Origin: Nitrosomonas sp.
GTDB taxonomy: Bacteria; Pseudomonadota; Gammaproteobacteria; Burkholderiales; Nitrosomonadaceae
Reading direction: 5' to 3'
NCBI GenBank assembly: GCA_021774265.1
Contig: JAJFJG010000143.1
Coordinates: 1-44,315 of the forward strand
Length of the DNA stretch: 44,315 bases
The position numbers and the translations under genes are program-made. Below are positions 1-7,844 of the stretch, in pieces. Every line of letters begins with the position of its first letter. The stretch's first letter is position 1. The notes below the pieces were generated by a model. That model was not told the DNA's origin. It was given only the letters and a program-made list of their open reading frames with translations, and did not search any database.

Positions 1-5
1 TATTT

Positions 6-3000
6 ATGAATAAAAATCCTCGTACAACTTTACTGGAAGAAATATTTCCCCGTCGCATTTTAATCCTTGATGGCGCGATGGGTACGATGATTCAAAGACA
101 TAAGCTTGAAGAAGCTGATTACCGCGGCACACGTTTTGCTGATTTTCCACATGACCTAAAAGGCAATAACGATTTATTAACGCTGACTCAGCCTGATGTT
201 ATACGTGGGATTCATACTGGCTATCTTGAGGCCGGTGCTGACATTATCGAGACTAATACGTTTAACTCCAACGCCGCTTCTATGGCGGACTACCACATGG
301 TAGATTTGGTGTATGAGCTAAATGTTGAGGCGGTAAAACTGGCGCGTGAGGCGATTAAAGCAATAGAAGAAAAAATTCCCGATAGACCGCGTTTTGTTGC
401 AGGTGTTATTGGGCCGACCACTAAAACAGCGTCAATTTCTCCTGATGTGAATGACCCGGGTTTCCGAGGTATTACGTTTGATCAATTGGTCATCGACTAC
501 ACCGAATCAATTCGCGGCTTAGTTGATGGCGGCGCAGATATTTTGCTGGTGGAAACTATTTTTGATTCACTGAATTCAAAAGCTGCGTTATTCGCCATTG
601 ATCAATTTTTTGATGATCACAGTGTTCGTTTGCCTATTATGATTTCTGTGACGATTACCGATGCGTCGGGTCGTACACTATCGGGGCAAACACCGGAAGC
701 TTTTTGGAATTCAGTGAGTCATACTAACCCACTATCTGTGGGTATCAACTGTGCCTTGGGTGCGGAATTAATGCGTCCTTACATCGAGGAACTAGCGAGT
801 GTCGCCGGTGTATATACAAGCGTTCATCCGAATGCGGGACTACCAAACCCGTTGTCAGACACTGGTTACGATGAAACGCCCGAATATACCGCTAAACAAA
901 TTCAGGGTTTCGCTGAGTCTGGTTTCGTTAATATTGTGGGCGGTTGTTGTGGTACAACACCGGCACATATTAAAGCTATTGCTGAAGCAGTGAATACCGT
1001 TACGCCACGTAAAATACCAGAGATTCCTAAGAAACTGCGTCTGTCGGGTTTAGAATCACTCAGTATTGATGACGACTCGCTATTTGTGAACGTTGGTGAA
1101 CGCACCAATGTCACTGGCTCTAAAGCTTTTGCCCGTTTGATCCTGAATGACAAATATGCTGAAGCTCTAGATGTTGCACGTAGCCAGGTTGAGAATGGCG
1201 CGCAAATTGTTGATATCAATATGGATGAGGCGATGCTGGACTCAGAAAAGGCGATGGTGACCTTTTTGAATTTAGTAGCGGCTGAGCCTGATATCTGCAA
1301 AGTACCAATCATGCTGGATTCCAGTAAATGGACAGTCATTGAGGCGGGTTTAAAGTGCGTGCAAGGTAAATCCATTATCAACTCCATCAGCATGAAAGAG
1401 GGAGAAGAAGATTTTATCAAGTATGCAAAACTGGCTCGTCGATATGGAGCGGCGGTGATTGTAATGGCATTTGATGAAACGGGTCAGGCCGACACCATGG
1501 AACGTAAGATCGAGATTTGTTCTCGTAGCTACGATATTCTGGTTAACCAAGTTGGTTTCCCGCCTGAAGACATTATTTTCGACCCGAATATTTTTGCTAT
1601 TGCGACTGGTATTGATGAGCATAATAACTACGGTGTAGACTTTATTGAAGCGATTCGTGTGATTAAAAAAACGTTGCCTTATGCAAAGATCAGCGGCGGC
1701 GTATCCAATGTTTCGTTTTCCTTCCGAGGTAATGAGCCCATTCGTGAAGCTATCCACACGGCTTTCTTATACCATGCGGTAAAAGCGGGCTTGACCATGG
1801 GTATAGTGAATGCAGGACAGTTGGGCGTTTACTCAGATATTCCTGCTGAATTGCTGGAAAAGGTTGAAGATGTTTTACTTAATCGGCGTGATGATGCAAC
1901 CGAGCGCCTGGTAGATTTTGCTGAGAATTTTAAAGGTAAGAAAAAAGAGCAGATTGAAGACCTTGCTTGGCGGGATGAGCCGCTTCAAGCGCGAATAACA
2001 CATGCATTAGTTAGGGGTATTTCCACTTTTATTGTGGAAGATACGGAGTCTGCACGCTTAGAGATTGTGGAGAGGGGTGGGCGTCCCATTCAAGTGATTG
2101 AAGGCCCATTGATGGATGGCATGGGAGTGGTTGGCGACTTGTTTGGTGCGGGTAAAATGTTTTTACCTCAGGTGGTTAAATCAGCGCGGGTGATGAAGCA
2201 AGCCGTGGCGCATTTGTTACCATTTATTGAAGCTGAGAAGAAACGCTCAGGTGACAATAAACCCAAAGGAAAAATCGTCATTGCTACTGTGAAAGGCGAT
2301 GTGCATGACATTGGTAAGAATATTGTCACCGTAGTATTGCAATGCAATAACTACGAAGTGGTCAACATGGGGGTGATGGTTCCTTGTGCACAAATTCTCG
2401 AAATGGCAAAAAAAGAAAATGCCGACATTATTGGTTTGTCAGGACTTATTACACCATCACTGGAAGAAATGGCTCATGTTGCCAAGGAAATGCAGCGTGA
2501 GGGCATGACGATTCCCTTGTTGATTGGTGGCGCAACTACCTCGCGTGTGCATACTGCAGTCAAAATTGCACCGCATTATGATGGCACGGTCGTGTGGGTG
2601 CCAGATGCCAGCCGTGCGGTGGGTGTATGTAGTAACTTGATGTCGGATGATCAAAAGACTAGCTATATTCAGGGTGTGAAAGACGAATATGAAAAAGTAC
2701 GCGCTCGACACAAAAATAAAAAAGGTCCGTCTAAAATTCTGCCAATTGCGCAAGCACGTGCCAATGCTTATCAAACAGATTGGAGTAATTACAGCGTCCA
2801 TGAGCCTGCATTAATGGGTGTTCGTACTTTGAATAATTATCCATTAGAGAAGATAGTGCCCTATATCGACTGGACACCGTTCTTTCAAGCGTGGGAGTTA
2901 GCAGGGCGTTATCCAGCCATCTTAGATGACAAAGTGGTGGGTGAAACAGCGACGGGTTTATTCCACGACGCACAAATTATGCTGAAGAAAATTGTCGATC

Positions 3001-3719
3001 AAAAATGGTTAAGTGCCAATGCCGTGATTGGTTTGTTCCCGGCTAATTCAGTTGGGGACGATATCGAAATCTACACCGATCAAACGCGCAGTAAGATTGC
3101 GATGACTTACCATTGCTTGCGCCAACAAAGCCTTAAACCAACAGGAAAACCCAATCGATGCTTATCAGATTTTATTGCACCCAAAGAAACAGAGATTAAA
3201 GACAGTATTGGCCTATTTGCTGTAGCAGCTGGGTTTGGTATTGATGATCGCGTCAAAGCCTTTGAGGAGGCTAACGATGATTACAGTGCGATTGTGCTCA
3301 AAGCATTAGCTGATCGCTTGGCAGAGGCTTTTGCTGAGCATATGCATATGCGTGTGCGTCGTGAGTTCTGGGGTTATGCTGCCAATGAAAATTTAGAAAA
3401 TGAGCAAATGATTAAAGAAGAATACCAGGGTATTCGTCCTGCGCCAGGTTATCCTGCTTGCCCTGATCATACAGAAAAAGGGCCATTGTTCCAATTGTTG
3501 GATGCCACCAAAAATACAGATATTATTATCACCGAGTCCTTTGCCATGGTACCTACTGCAGCCGTTTCGGGTTTTTACTTTGCGCACCCGGATTCAACTT
3601 TCTTTGCTGTAGGAAAAATTGGTAAAGATCAAGTCGAAGATTATGCCAAGCGTAAAGGTTGGACAATGGATGAAGCGGAGAGATGGTTGGCTCCCGTGCT
3701 GGCTTACGAGCGTTCTTAA
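6..3719 (+). CDS. metH: Cobalamin-dependent methionine synthase MetH
   Basis: Cytoplasmic enzyme that moves the methyl group of 5-methyltetrahydrofolate to homocysteine through methylcobalamin, the last step of methionine synthesis. All four modules are visible. The homocysteine/zinc barrel covers residues ~1–330, with Zn ligands C249 (GINCALG) and C314/C315 (GGCCGTTP). The pterin-binding barrel covers ~355–620 ([10 protein letters not shown]). The B12 cap and Rossmann module cover ~650–890, with the cobalt-ligating His767 in DVHDIGKN. The C-terminal SAM-binding reactivation domain covers ~900–1237 ([12 protein letters not shown] from R1144). The 1237 residues match the full-length E. coli-type family, so the gene looks intact. 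Only five bases precede the ATG in the window, so ribosome site, promoter and any upstream riboswitch cannot be judged. The next gene starts 28 bases downstream on the same strand. Confidence 0.98.
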   Translation: MNKNPRTTLLEEIFPRRILILDGAMGTMIQRHKLEEADYRGTRFADFPHDLKGNNDLLTLTQPDVIRGIHTGYLEAGADIIETNTFNSNAASMADYHMVDLVYELNVEAVKLAREAIKAIEEKIPDRPRFVAGVIGPTTKTASISPDVNDPGFRGITFDQLVIDYTESIRGLVDGGADILLVETIFDSLNSKAALFAIDQFFDDHSVRLPIMISVTITDASGRTLSGQTPEAFWNSVSHTNPLSVGINCALGAELMRPYIEELASVAGVYTSVHPNAGLPNPLSDTGYDETPEYTAKQIQGFAESGFVNIVGGCCGTTPAHIKAIAEAVNTVTPRKIPEIPKKLRLSGLESLSIDDDSLFVNVGERTNVTGSKAFARLILNDKYAEALDVARSQVENGAQIVDINMDEAMLDSEKAMVTFLNLVAAEPDICKVPIMLDSSKWTVIEAGLKCVQGKSIINSISMKEGEEDFIKYAKLARRYGAAVIVMAFDETGQADTMERKIEICSRSYDILVNQVGFPPEDIIFDPNIFAIATGIDEHNNYGVDFIEAIRVIKKTLPYAKISGGVSNVSFSFRGNEPIREAIHTAFLYHAVKAGLTMGIVNAGQLGVYSDIPAELLEKVEDVLLNRRDDATERLVDFAENFKGKKKEQIEDLAWRDEPLQARITHALVRGISTFIVEDTESARLEIVERGGRPIQVIEGPLMDGMGVVGDLFGAGKMFLPQVVKSARVMKQAVAHLLPFIEAEKKRSGDNKPKGKIVIATVKGDVHDIGKNIVTVVLQCNNYEVVNMGVMVPCAQILEMAKKENADIIGLSGLITPSLEEMAHVAKEMQREGMTIPLLIGGATTSRVHTAVKIAPHYDGTVVWVPDASRAVGVCSNLMSDDQKTSYIQGVKDEYEKVRARHKNKKGPSKILPIAQARANAYQTDWSNYSVHEPALMGVRTLNNYPLEKIVPYIDWTPFFQAWELAGRYPAILDDKVVGETATGLFHDAQIMLKKIVDQKWLSANAVIGLFPANSVGDDIEIYTDQTRSKIAMTYHCLRQQSLKPTGKPNRCLSDFIAPKETEIKDSIGLFAVAAGFGIDDRVKAFEEANDDYSAIVLKALADRLAEAFAEHMHMRVRREFWGYAANENLENEQMIKEEYQGIRPAPGYPACPDHTEKGPLFQLLDATKNTDIIITESFAMVPTAAVSGFYFAHPDSTFFAVGKIGKDQVEDYAKRKGWTMDEAERWLAPVLAYERS

Positions 3720-3747
3720 GCCAAGGTGAAGTGACCGTGAGATAGAT

Positions 3748-4014
3748 ATGAGTTTTCTGGATAAAGCAAAAGAGTTGTCGAATAAAGTTGCTGAAAAGAC
3801 AGTAGAATTCAGCAGTGATCAAGTGATTGCAGACACCATCATTAAGGCGACTGATAAGCAAGAGAAAGTCAATGCGATTCTGAAAACACGTGGCTCTAAC
3901 TACCGCGTTAGCAGTATCAATCTATCAATGGGTATCCCGCCTGGTGTTTCATTTGGTATTCGGCGTGTTAAAGAAGACGGTGATGATGAGTTAGATAAGT
4001 TGCCGCTGAGGTAG
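3748..4014 (+). CDS. Small hypothetical protein, 88 aa
   Basis: I do not recognise a family. The protein is soluble: no signal peptide, membrane segment or Cys. It has a Lys/Glu-rich, probably helical N-terminal half (residues ~1–45, SFLDKAKELSNKVAEKT) and a C-terminal half with hydrophobic and Gly/Pro patches (SMGIPPGVSFGIRRV, ~58–73), then an acidic tail. It starts 28 bases after metH on the same strand and could be cotranscribed, although metH usually stands alone. The ribosome site before ATG 3748 is weak. Composition resembles a real coding sequence, and the reading frame ends cleanly before the degraded region downstream. Function cannot be assigned. Confidence 0.6.
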   Translation: MSFLDKAKELSNKVAEKTVEFSSDQVIADTIIKATDKQEKVNAILKTRGSNYRVSSINLSMGIPPGVSFGIRRVKEDGDDELDKLPLR

Positions 4015-4409
4015 ATGTCTTTGATGTAAATGTATTAGACAAATTAATGTGTGCATTATTTGTACTAGTTTAATGGGTAGTGATTCGGCATTGTTACCTG
4101 CGCATTTGTAGGCTTAATAAATTAACTGCAGCACTTTTTTATTGTCATTTTGCCGGTTTTTTTTTGATAAAAATAACTACATTAAAATGCTTGCTGAATT
4201 GGAACAGTGGGGAATCGATGCGAATACCAAAACTCAGGTGGCTGCTTGGTTCAGATGCTGCTTGAGTTTTTTTTAAAAAATGTTCGTTTTCAGTAACTCA
4301 AAATCCAAGCAATGACCATTGAGTTGGTCCATTTACAATGAATCTGGTTTGGAATGAAGAGGGAATCGCTGTCTTTGGAGCAACCCGATCCATATGAATA
4401 AGCATGCAA
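4015..4409. other. AT-rich stretch without a recognisable gene
   Basis: About 400 bases follow the 88-aa gene. They contain a 29-codon open frame at 4187–4276 (begins MLAELEQWGIDANTKTQVAA) that I cannot place in a family. It may be another scrap of mobile-element or other decayed gene. No RNA gene or clear terminator was seen. Confidence 0.5.
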
Positions 4410-4760
4410 TCTGATTTGGCGGCTGTGAATGCAGAAATCGAGCATCTTGTTCATCAATAAAAGCCGACTCGGTTAAATCATTACGTTTTAGCGCATCCGC
4501 AATTTATATGCCATTGAAGCAGAAGGCAGAGATCTGACCGCCGAAGAACGTCAGCAACTACGCAGAGAAAAATCTGTTCGAGTTGGGAGCGTTAAACGAC
4601 TGGCTGATGCAAACTGGTCTCTGCCAGTTGGCAACAAACCCAATAGAAATCGTAACCCGTCCCATCGTAATTAATTGGTAAAAAGAACCGGCTGCTTGTC
4701 GGTTCAGAGCGTGCCGGCCAACGTAACGTGCTGTAGCTATTCAAACTTTGTTCGGTATTA
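4410..4760 (+). pseudogene. IS66-family transposase (TnpC) remnant
   Basis: Scattered fragments across shifting frames match the IS66 TnpC pattern. At 4410–4457 there is an N-terminal coiled-coil-like piece (SDLAAVNAEIEHLVHQ) ending in a stop. At 4501–4570 there is the conserved NLYAIEAEGRDLTAEERQQL block. A frameshift leads to LGALNDWLMQTGLCQL. Next comes NPIEIVTRPIVINW, equivalent to the NNxIE…IRPI…GRKNW motif near the catalytic Glu. Finally, in another frame, there is a GSERAGQR block (~4697–4720). The catalytic core between the first two fragments is missing. This is a decayed, internally deleted element that cannot encode an active transposase. I could not delimit its terminal repeats. 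An unassigned short frame at 4187–4276 lies just upstream. Confidence 0.7.
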
Positions 4761-4850
4761 CTCAGACACGAAACAATATGTGTTTACTGCAAGTGCTGTA
4801 TATAAAAGAAACTCAAACGCTGCAGGCATTAAAAACCCGGGAAGGATAGG

Positions 4851-5486
4851 TTAGTATCTATTGGATCTGTTTCTTTTATTGAACCTACCAATAAAATGCA
4901 GTGAAGCTATCAAGAATAAAGCAAGTGTTGTGGGCTCAGATAAAGTAAGTGTTGTAGGTTCAGATATTATATTGAAGGCCACGCCACCAAGAATTGCAAC
5001 ATCACCTTTTCTTGAATGTAAATTATGCTCACCCAGTTGTACAATTCTTAAAGAATGCGCTATAGAATCCAATCCGGTCACGATTAAATTTCTATTTCCT
5101 GTTTGGTATAAATCAAATGTGCCAACATCTATATTATCAACAAAAAACTGAGCGAAGCCATCGTTATGATCACCTGTCATGATAAAGCTAACACTATTAC
5201 TGATTTCTTTAAATGTTGTAGTTGCTTCACTCGTTCCCGGTATACCGCCTGCTGAATCATCAAACAGCCACAGTTCTTGCACTCCTAGTCCTCCTCTAGG
5301 ACCAATGCCTGTAGCATTCCAGTCAATCCCACCTACCCCGGCATTTTTATACTCAATAATTGGACTGCCATTAATATTCACTGGTTCTCCTTCAAATGCT
5401 ACTGCTCCTAAAGGGCTCCATTGGATTGATATAGCCGATGCATGTGAACAGACCAATAGTAGTGCAATTATTAGTAATCGTTTCAT
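4851..5486 (-). CDS. Secreted PEP-CTERM-like protein (possible exosortase substrate)
   Basis: Exported 211-aa protein of unknown function. The signal peptide is clear (residues 1–18, MKRLLIIALLLVCSHASA). The middle has no enzyme motif and is rich in Gly, Asn and Asp, as is usual for PEP-CTERM surface proteins. The C-terminus carries the sorting-signal architecture: a short conserved motif (SEPTTLAL, from residue 183), a hydrophobic stretch (LFLIASLHFIG) and a basic tail (RFNKRNRSNR). The motif reads SEP rather than the canonical PEP, and an extra copy (SEPTTLTL, from 175) lies directly before it. By family knowledge, exosortase cuts at this motif and the protein goes to the surface or into exopolysaccharide. 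No exosortase gene is in the window. The start is supported by GGAG about 8 bases upstream of the ATG. Located between an IS66 relic and decayed sequence. Confidence 0.75.
   Translation of the reverse strand: MKRLLIIALLLVCSHASAISIQWSPLGAVAFEGEPVNINGSPIIEYKNAGVGGIDWNATGIGPRGGLGVQELWLFDDSAGGIPGTSEATTTFKEISNSVSFIMTGDHNDGFAQFFVDNIDVGTFDLYQTGNRNLIVTGLDSIAHSLRIVQLGEHNLHSRKGDVAILGGVAFNIISEPTTLTLSEPTTLALFLIASLHFIGRFNKRNRSNRY
4921..4968. repeat. 24-bp tandem duplication inside the PEP-CTERM-like gene
   Basis: Two adjacent 24-base units (4921–4944 and 4945–4968) differ at only a few positions, e.g. aagtgttgtgggctcagat versus aagtgttgtaggttcagat. The period of eight codons keeps the frame and duplicates the SEPTTLxL sorting motif. 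Confidence 0.85.
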
Positions 5487-5822
5487 TTTTCAACTCCAAC
5501 ATTATTTAGCATATATAGTTCGAACTGTTACGCGACTAGGTGATTTTTGAATAGGCCTACTGAAAATTTGAGTACTTTTATACCTACAAGTATAAATATG
5601 CTTAACAGTATTACTGTCTGCTAATTGAAAAAAATATTTGGCATATACCCTTAATTTACATGCCCAATATATCAAATTTGATTAATCAGACATTGATTAA
5701 AAAAGGTAGTTTATCTGCTTGTATTTGTTTTTATTTTATAAAAATTTACACTCGTCACAAACTGTGCATGAACTAAATCAGAAACTTCTTTAGCTCATCG
5801 GGTATGTAACGCAAAATAAGAA

Positions 5823-5840
5823 AAGGACTGAGAAGTCCTT
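5823..5840 (-). terminator. Possible intrinsic terminator (minus strand)
   Basis: A perfect 7-bp stem (AAGGACT/AGTCCTT) with a 4-base loop is followed, in the minus direction, by a T-rich run (TTTTCTTATTTT, partly overlapping the stem end). It lies about 80 bases downstream of the stop of the doubtful minus-strand frame at 5923–6222. Confidence 0.45.
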
Positions 5841-5922
5841 GTCACACGACTAAAAGCAATAAGGCCGGTAAAAATAGAATATGGCAATAACGGGTATGCC
5901 CATCATGGCAATATGCAACAAA

Positions 5923-6222
5923 TTAGTCGTAATCGTTGCGATACCAACATAGATATGAGTATGATTTCAGAAAACCGAGCAGTTGATTGAGTCTTGAAGA
6001 ATTCACTGGCGGGATATAATTCAACAAAAGGCGTTGTTTCACTTTTAATTCAGTCAGAGCCAGCTTTAAAACGGTACGGAAGTAAATAACAGCGCAACCA
6101 AACCTATTTCTACAAATACTCGTCCAGTTTAGCCAAAAAAGTTTCCCGTTCTCAACGACTGGACAAGAAAATAGGTGCATACAAAATAAATTACTAGAAT
6201 TACATGCAAGACATCCGCGCAC
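5923..6222 (-). CDS. Doubtful 99-aa open frame, possibly a gene remnant
   Basis: No family recognised. The first ~50 residues are rich in Cys, Phe and Trp and look like random translation. The second half (LTELKVKQRLLLNYIPPVNSSRLNQ) has a more protein-like composition and could be the end of an older gene, for example a mobile-element or regulatory protein. It is followed on the same strand by a hairpin with a T-rich run at 5823–5840. It lies in a 790-base stretch (5487–6280) otherwise without genes. Low confidence that it is expressed. Confidence 0.2.
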   Translation of the reverse strand: MRGCLACNSSNLFCMHLFSCPVVENGKLFWLNWTSICRNRFGCAVIYFRTVLKLALTELKVKQRLLLNYIPPVNSSRLNQLLGFLKSYSYLCWYRNDYD

Positions 6223-6280
6223 ACCTATATGCTTTTAATATTCTTTAAAAGCTGCAGCATGATTTTTCCTTAAATATCGA

Positions 6281-6757
6281 TTATTTGATTTTATGGCCTA
6301 ACACCTGAACAATCTCCCACTCAAAATCATGCACGTGCGTGTCATCACCTTTCAGTGCCATGGACAATGCAGTTTTTGATAACGGCGCCAAGCTCAAATC
6401 AATTTTATGAGTTTTGGGTTCATGGGACATATCGCTCATAATTTCTATATGGTGGTCATGAATCGGCGTCATATTGACTGTCAATTGAGTAACTAGGTAT
6501 TCACTATTGCCATTATAAATCGTGCCGCTAAAAATACCCCAGCCAAAACCAGCGTCTATCTGCAATTTAGCAATAGCATCAGCAGGTAATTGCACACTAT
6601 TTGTCTCATGACACGACACTTGAGTCCCATTCACACATGACGCCAAGTTTCCAACAGATTGATCCGCCATACTCACTTGAACTTGAAACCCAAGGGTCAA
6701 TATCAATACGCAGCCTGATAATAAGGACAAACGCATCGAATGTTTATTTTTAATCAT
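6281..6757 (-). CDS. Secreted His-rich hypothetical protein, 158 aa
   Basis: Exported protein of unknown function. The N-terminus is a signal peptide of ~31 residues ending in QVSMA; an internal Met at position 8 could also be the start. The mature part has two Cys close together (LASCVNGTQVSCHE), which may form a disulfide, and His-containing segments (TPIHDHHIEIMSDMSH and DDTHVHDFEWEI) that could bind a metal. The rest looks beta-rich. It starts 11 bases after the stop of the HbpS/GlcG-like gene, with GGAAAG about 6 bases before its ATG, so the two are almost certainly one transcript. The pairing suggests a shared periplasmic role, perhaps binding metal or haem, but that is inference. Confidence 0.7.
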   Translation of the reverse strand: MIKNKHSMRLSLLSGCVLILTLGFQVQVSMADQSVGNLASCVNGTQVSCHETNSVQLPADAIAKLQIDAGFGWGIFSGTIYNGNSEYLVTQLTVNMTPIHDHHIEIMSDMSHEPKTHKIDLSLAPLSKTALSMALKGDDTHVHDFEWEIVQVLGHKIK

Positions 6758-6768
6758 TTAGCTTTCCA

Positions 6769-7272
6769 TTATTCAGGATTCAAGACCTTTAGCGCAGCCT
6801 CAGCACAAACTTCATCATGTTCAATACCTGGCGCGCCGCCAACGCCAACGCCACCAACCACTTCACCATTAATCGTGATCGGAAAGCCGCCACCGAGCAA
6901 CAAAATTTTCTCATTCATTTGGCTTAACGCTCTTAACTCCGGGTTATTCACAGTCAAGACTGCGAATCGTTGTGTCGACCCACGCAGGCTATTCGACGTA
7001 TAAGCCTTACGAAAACTGCTATCCAAGGTATGCGGCCCCGCACCATCGGCTTTCATTTGCACTTTTAACAATCCCGAATGATCAACAATCGCTACGCTGA
7101 TTTTAAAGCCATTATCAAGACATTGCTGAACTGCTGCCATTGCGGCCTTAGTCGCCAAATCTAGCGTTAAACTTTTCTGAGCCGGTGAAGCCTGCGCCCA
7201 AAGCGGGTTAGATAAAACAAAAACTAACAGCCCTAATATACTAATAAAAAATATTCGAAGTCTTTTCGTCAT
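6769..7272 (-). CDS. Exported HbpS/GlcG-family (DUF336) protein
   Basis: The 167-residue protein has a signal peptide (residues ~1–28, ending PLWAQA) and one full HbpS/GlcG domain (PF03928). Family landmarks are LTLDLATKAAMAAVQQC, ISVAIVDHSGLLKVQMKADGA, SFRKAYTS, GGGFPITINGEVVGGVGVGG and a C-terminal DEVCAEAAL. The best-known member, Streptomyces HbpS, binds haem and iron extracellularly; others are linked to glycolate utilisation or corrinoid degradation. The exported form seen here fits a periplasmic ligand-binding protein, but the ligand cannot be read from sequence. It is the first gene of a two-gene unit with the His-rich secreted protein. The 570 bases upstream (7273–7844) contain no other gene. 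Confidence 0.88.
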   Translation of the reverse strand: MTKRLRIFFISILGLLVFVLSNPLWAQASPAQKSLTLDLATKAAMAAVQQCLDNGFKISVAIVDHSGLLKVQMKADGAGPHTLDSSFRKAYTSNSLRGSTQRFAVLTVNNPELRALSQMNEKILLLGGGFPITINGEVVGGVGVGGAPGIEHDEVCAEAALKVLNPE

Positions 7273-7844
7273 GAGATTATCCCTTTCCCTTTACATGTTT
7301 TCACAAAACTACTCTAAACCAGCCGAGTCAACTGAGTTTCTATCAATGACTGACACGACACGATACCATGCATAACAAATCTTATAGCAGAATCATATGA
7401 TAAATCGAGCCGTATCTATCGAGTTAATTATCGCCACCAAGCCTGTAATGTTATAAATTTTTAAAATTCTTATTACTTAGTGCCTGGCAGAAAACCAAGC
7501 TTAGCATTAAGAAATAATAAACTGCATATTATTCTGGAAAAAATTTTGCAAATATGGCCTGTGTTGCATATTATCTGAACGGTATCAAGGAGAATGAGCC
7601 GAATTCAGCAAATCTTCGTTGTCACTTATGTGCGTAAAAGTCCATCATAAATAAACTTACATCTCAAAATAAATCGAATGACTTGTCATGAATAAAATCG
7701 AATCGCGGCTTAACACACTAGACTCCATAATTGTTAGCAAACCTCAGACCAAGAACCTTTAAGTTTCATTTGTCTATATTTTCAGATAAAAATACTAAAA
7801 GATTTAGAAAGACTGTTTTTTTAAAAAAGTCACGTTATGTTGAG
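7273..7844. other. Intergenic region, no gene seen
   Basis: AT-rich 570-base stretch between the divergently placed HbpS-like gene and the 3' end of the glycosyltransferase gene. Open frames here are short and unlike proteins. A near-palindrome at 7811–7831 (GACT…T-run/A-run…AGTC) may act as a weak terminator for the long minus-strand operon. I see no tRNA or riboswitch. Confidence 0.5.

Noticed and set aside
902..1420. Minus-strand 172-codon frame inside metH
   Set aside because: It is an antisense shadow of the strongly conserved metH sequence.
7811..7831. Palindrome as strong terminator or regulator site
   Set aside because: It is mostly a T-run facing an A-run with only a 4-bp GC-containing end; too weak to call as a feature.
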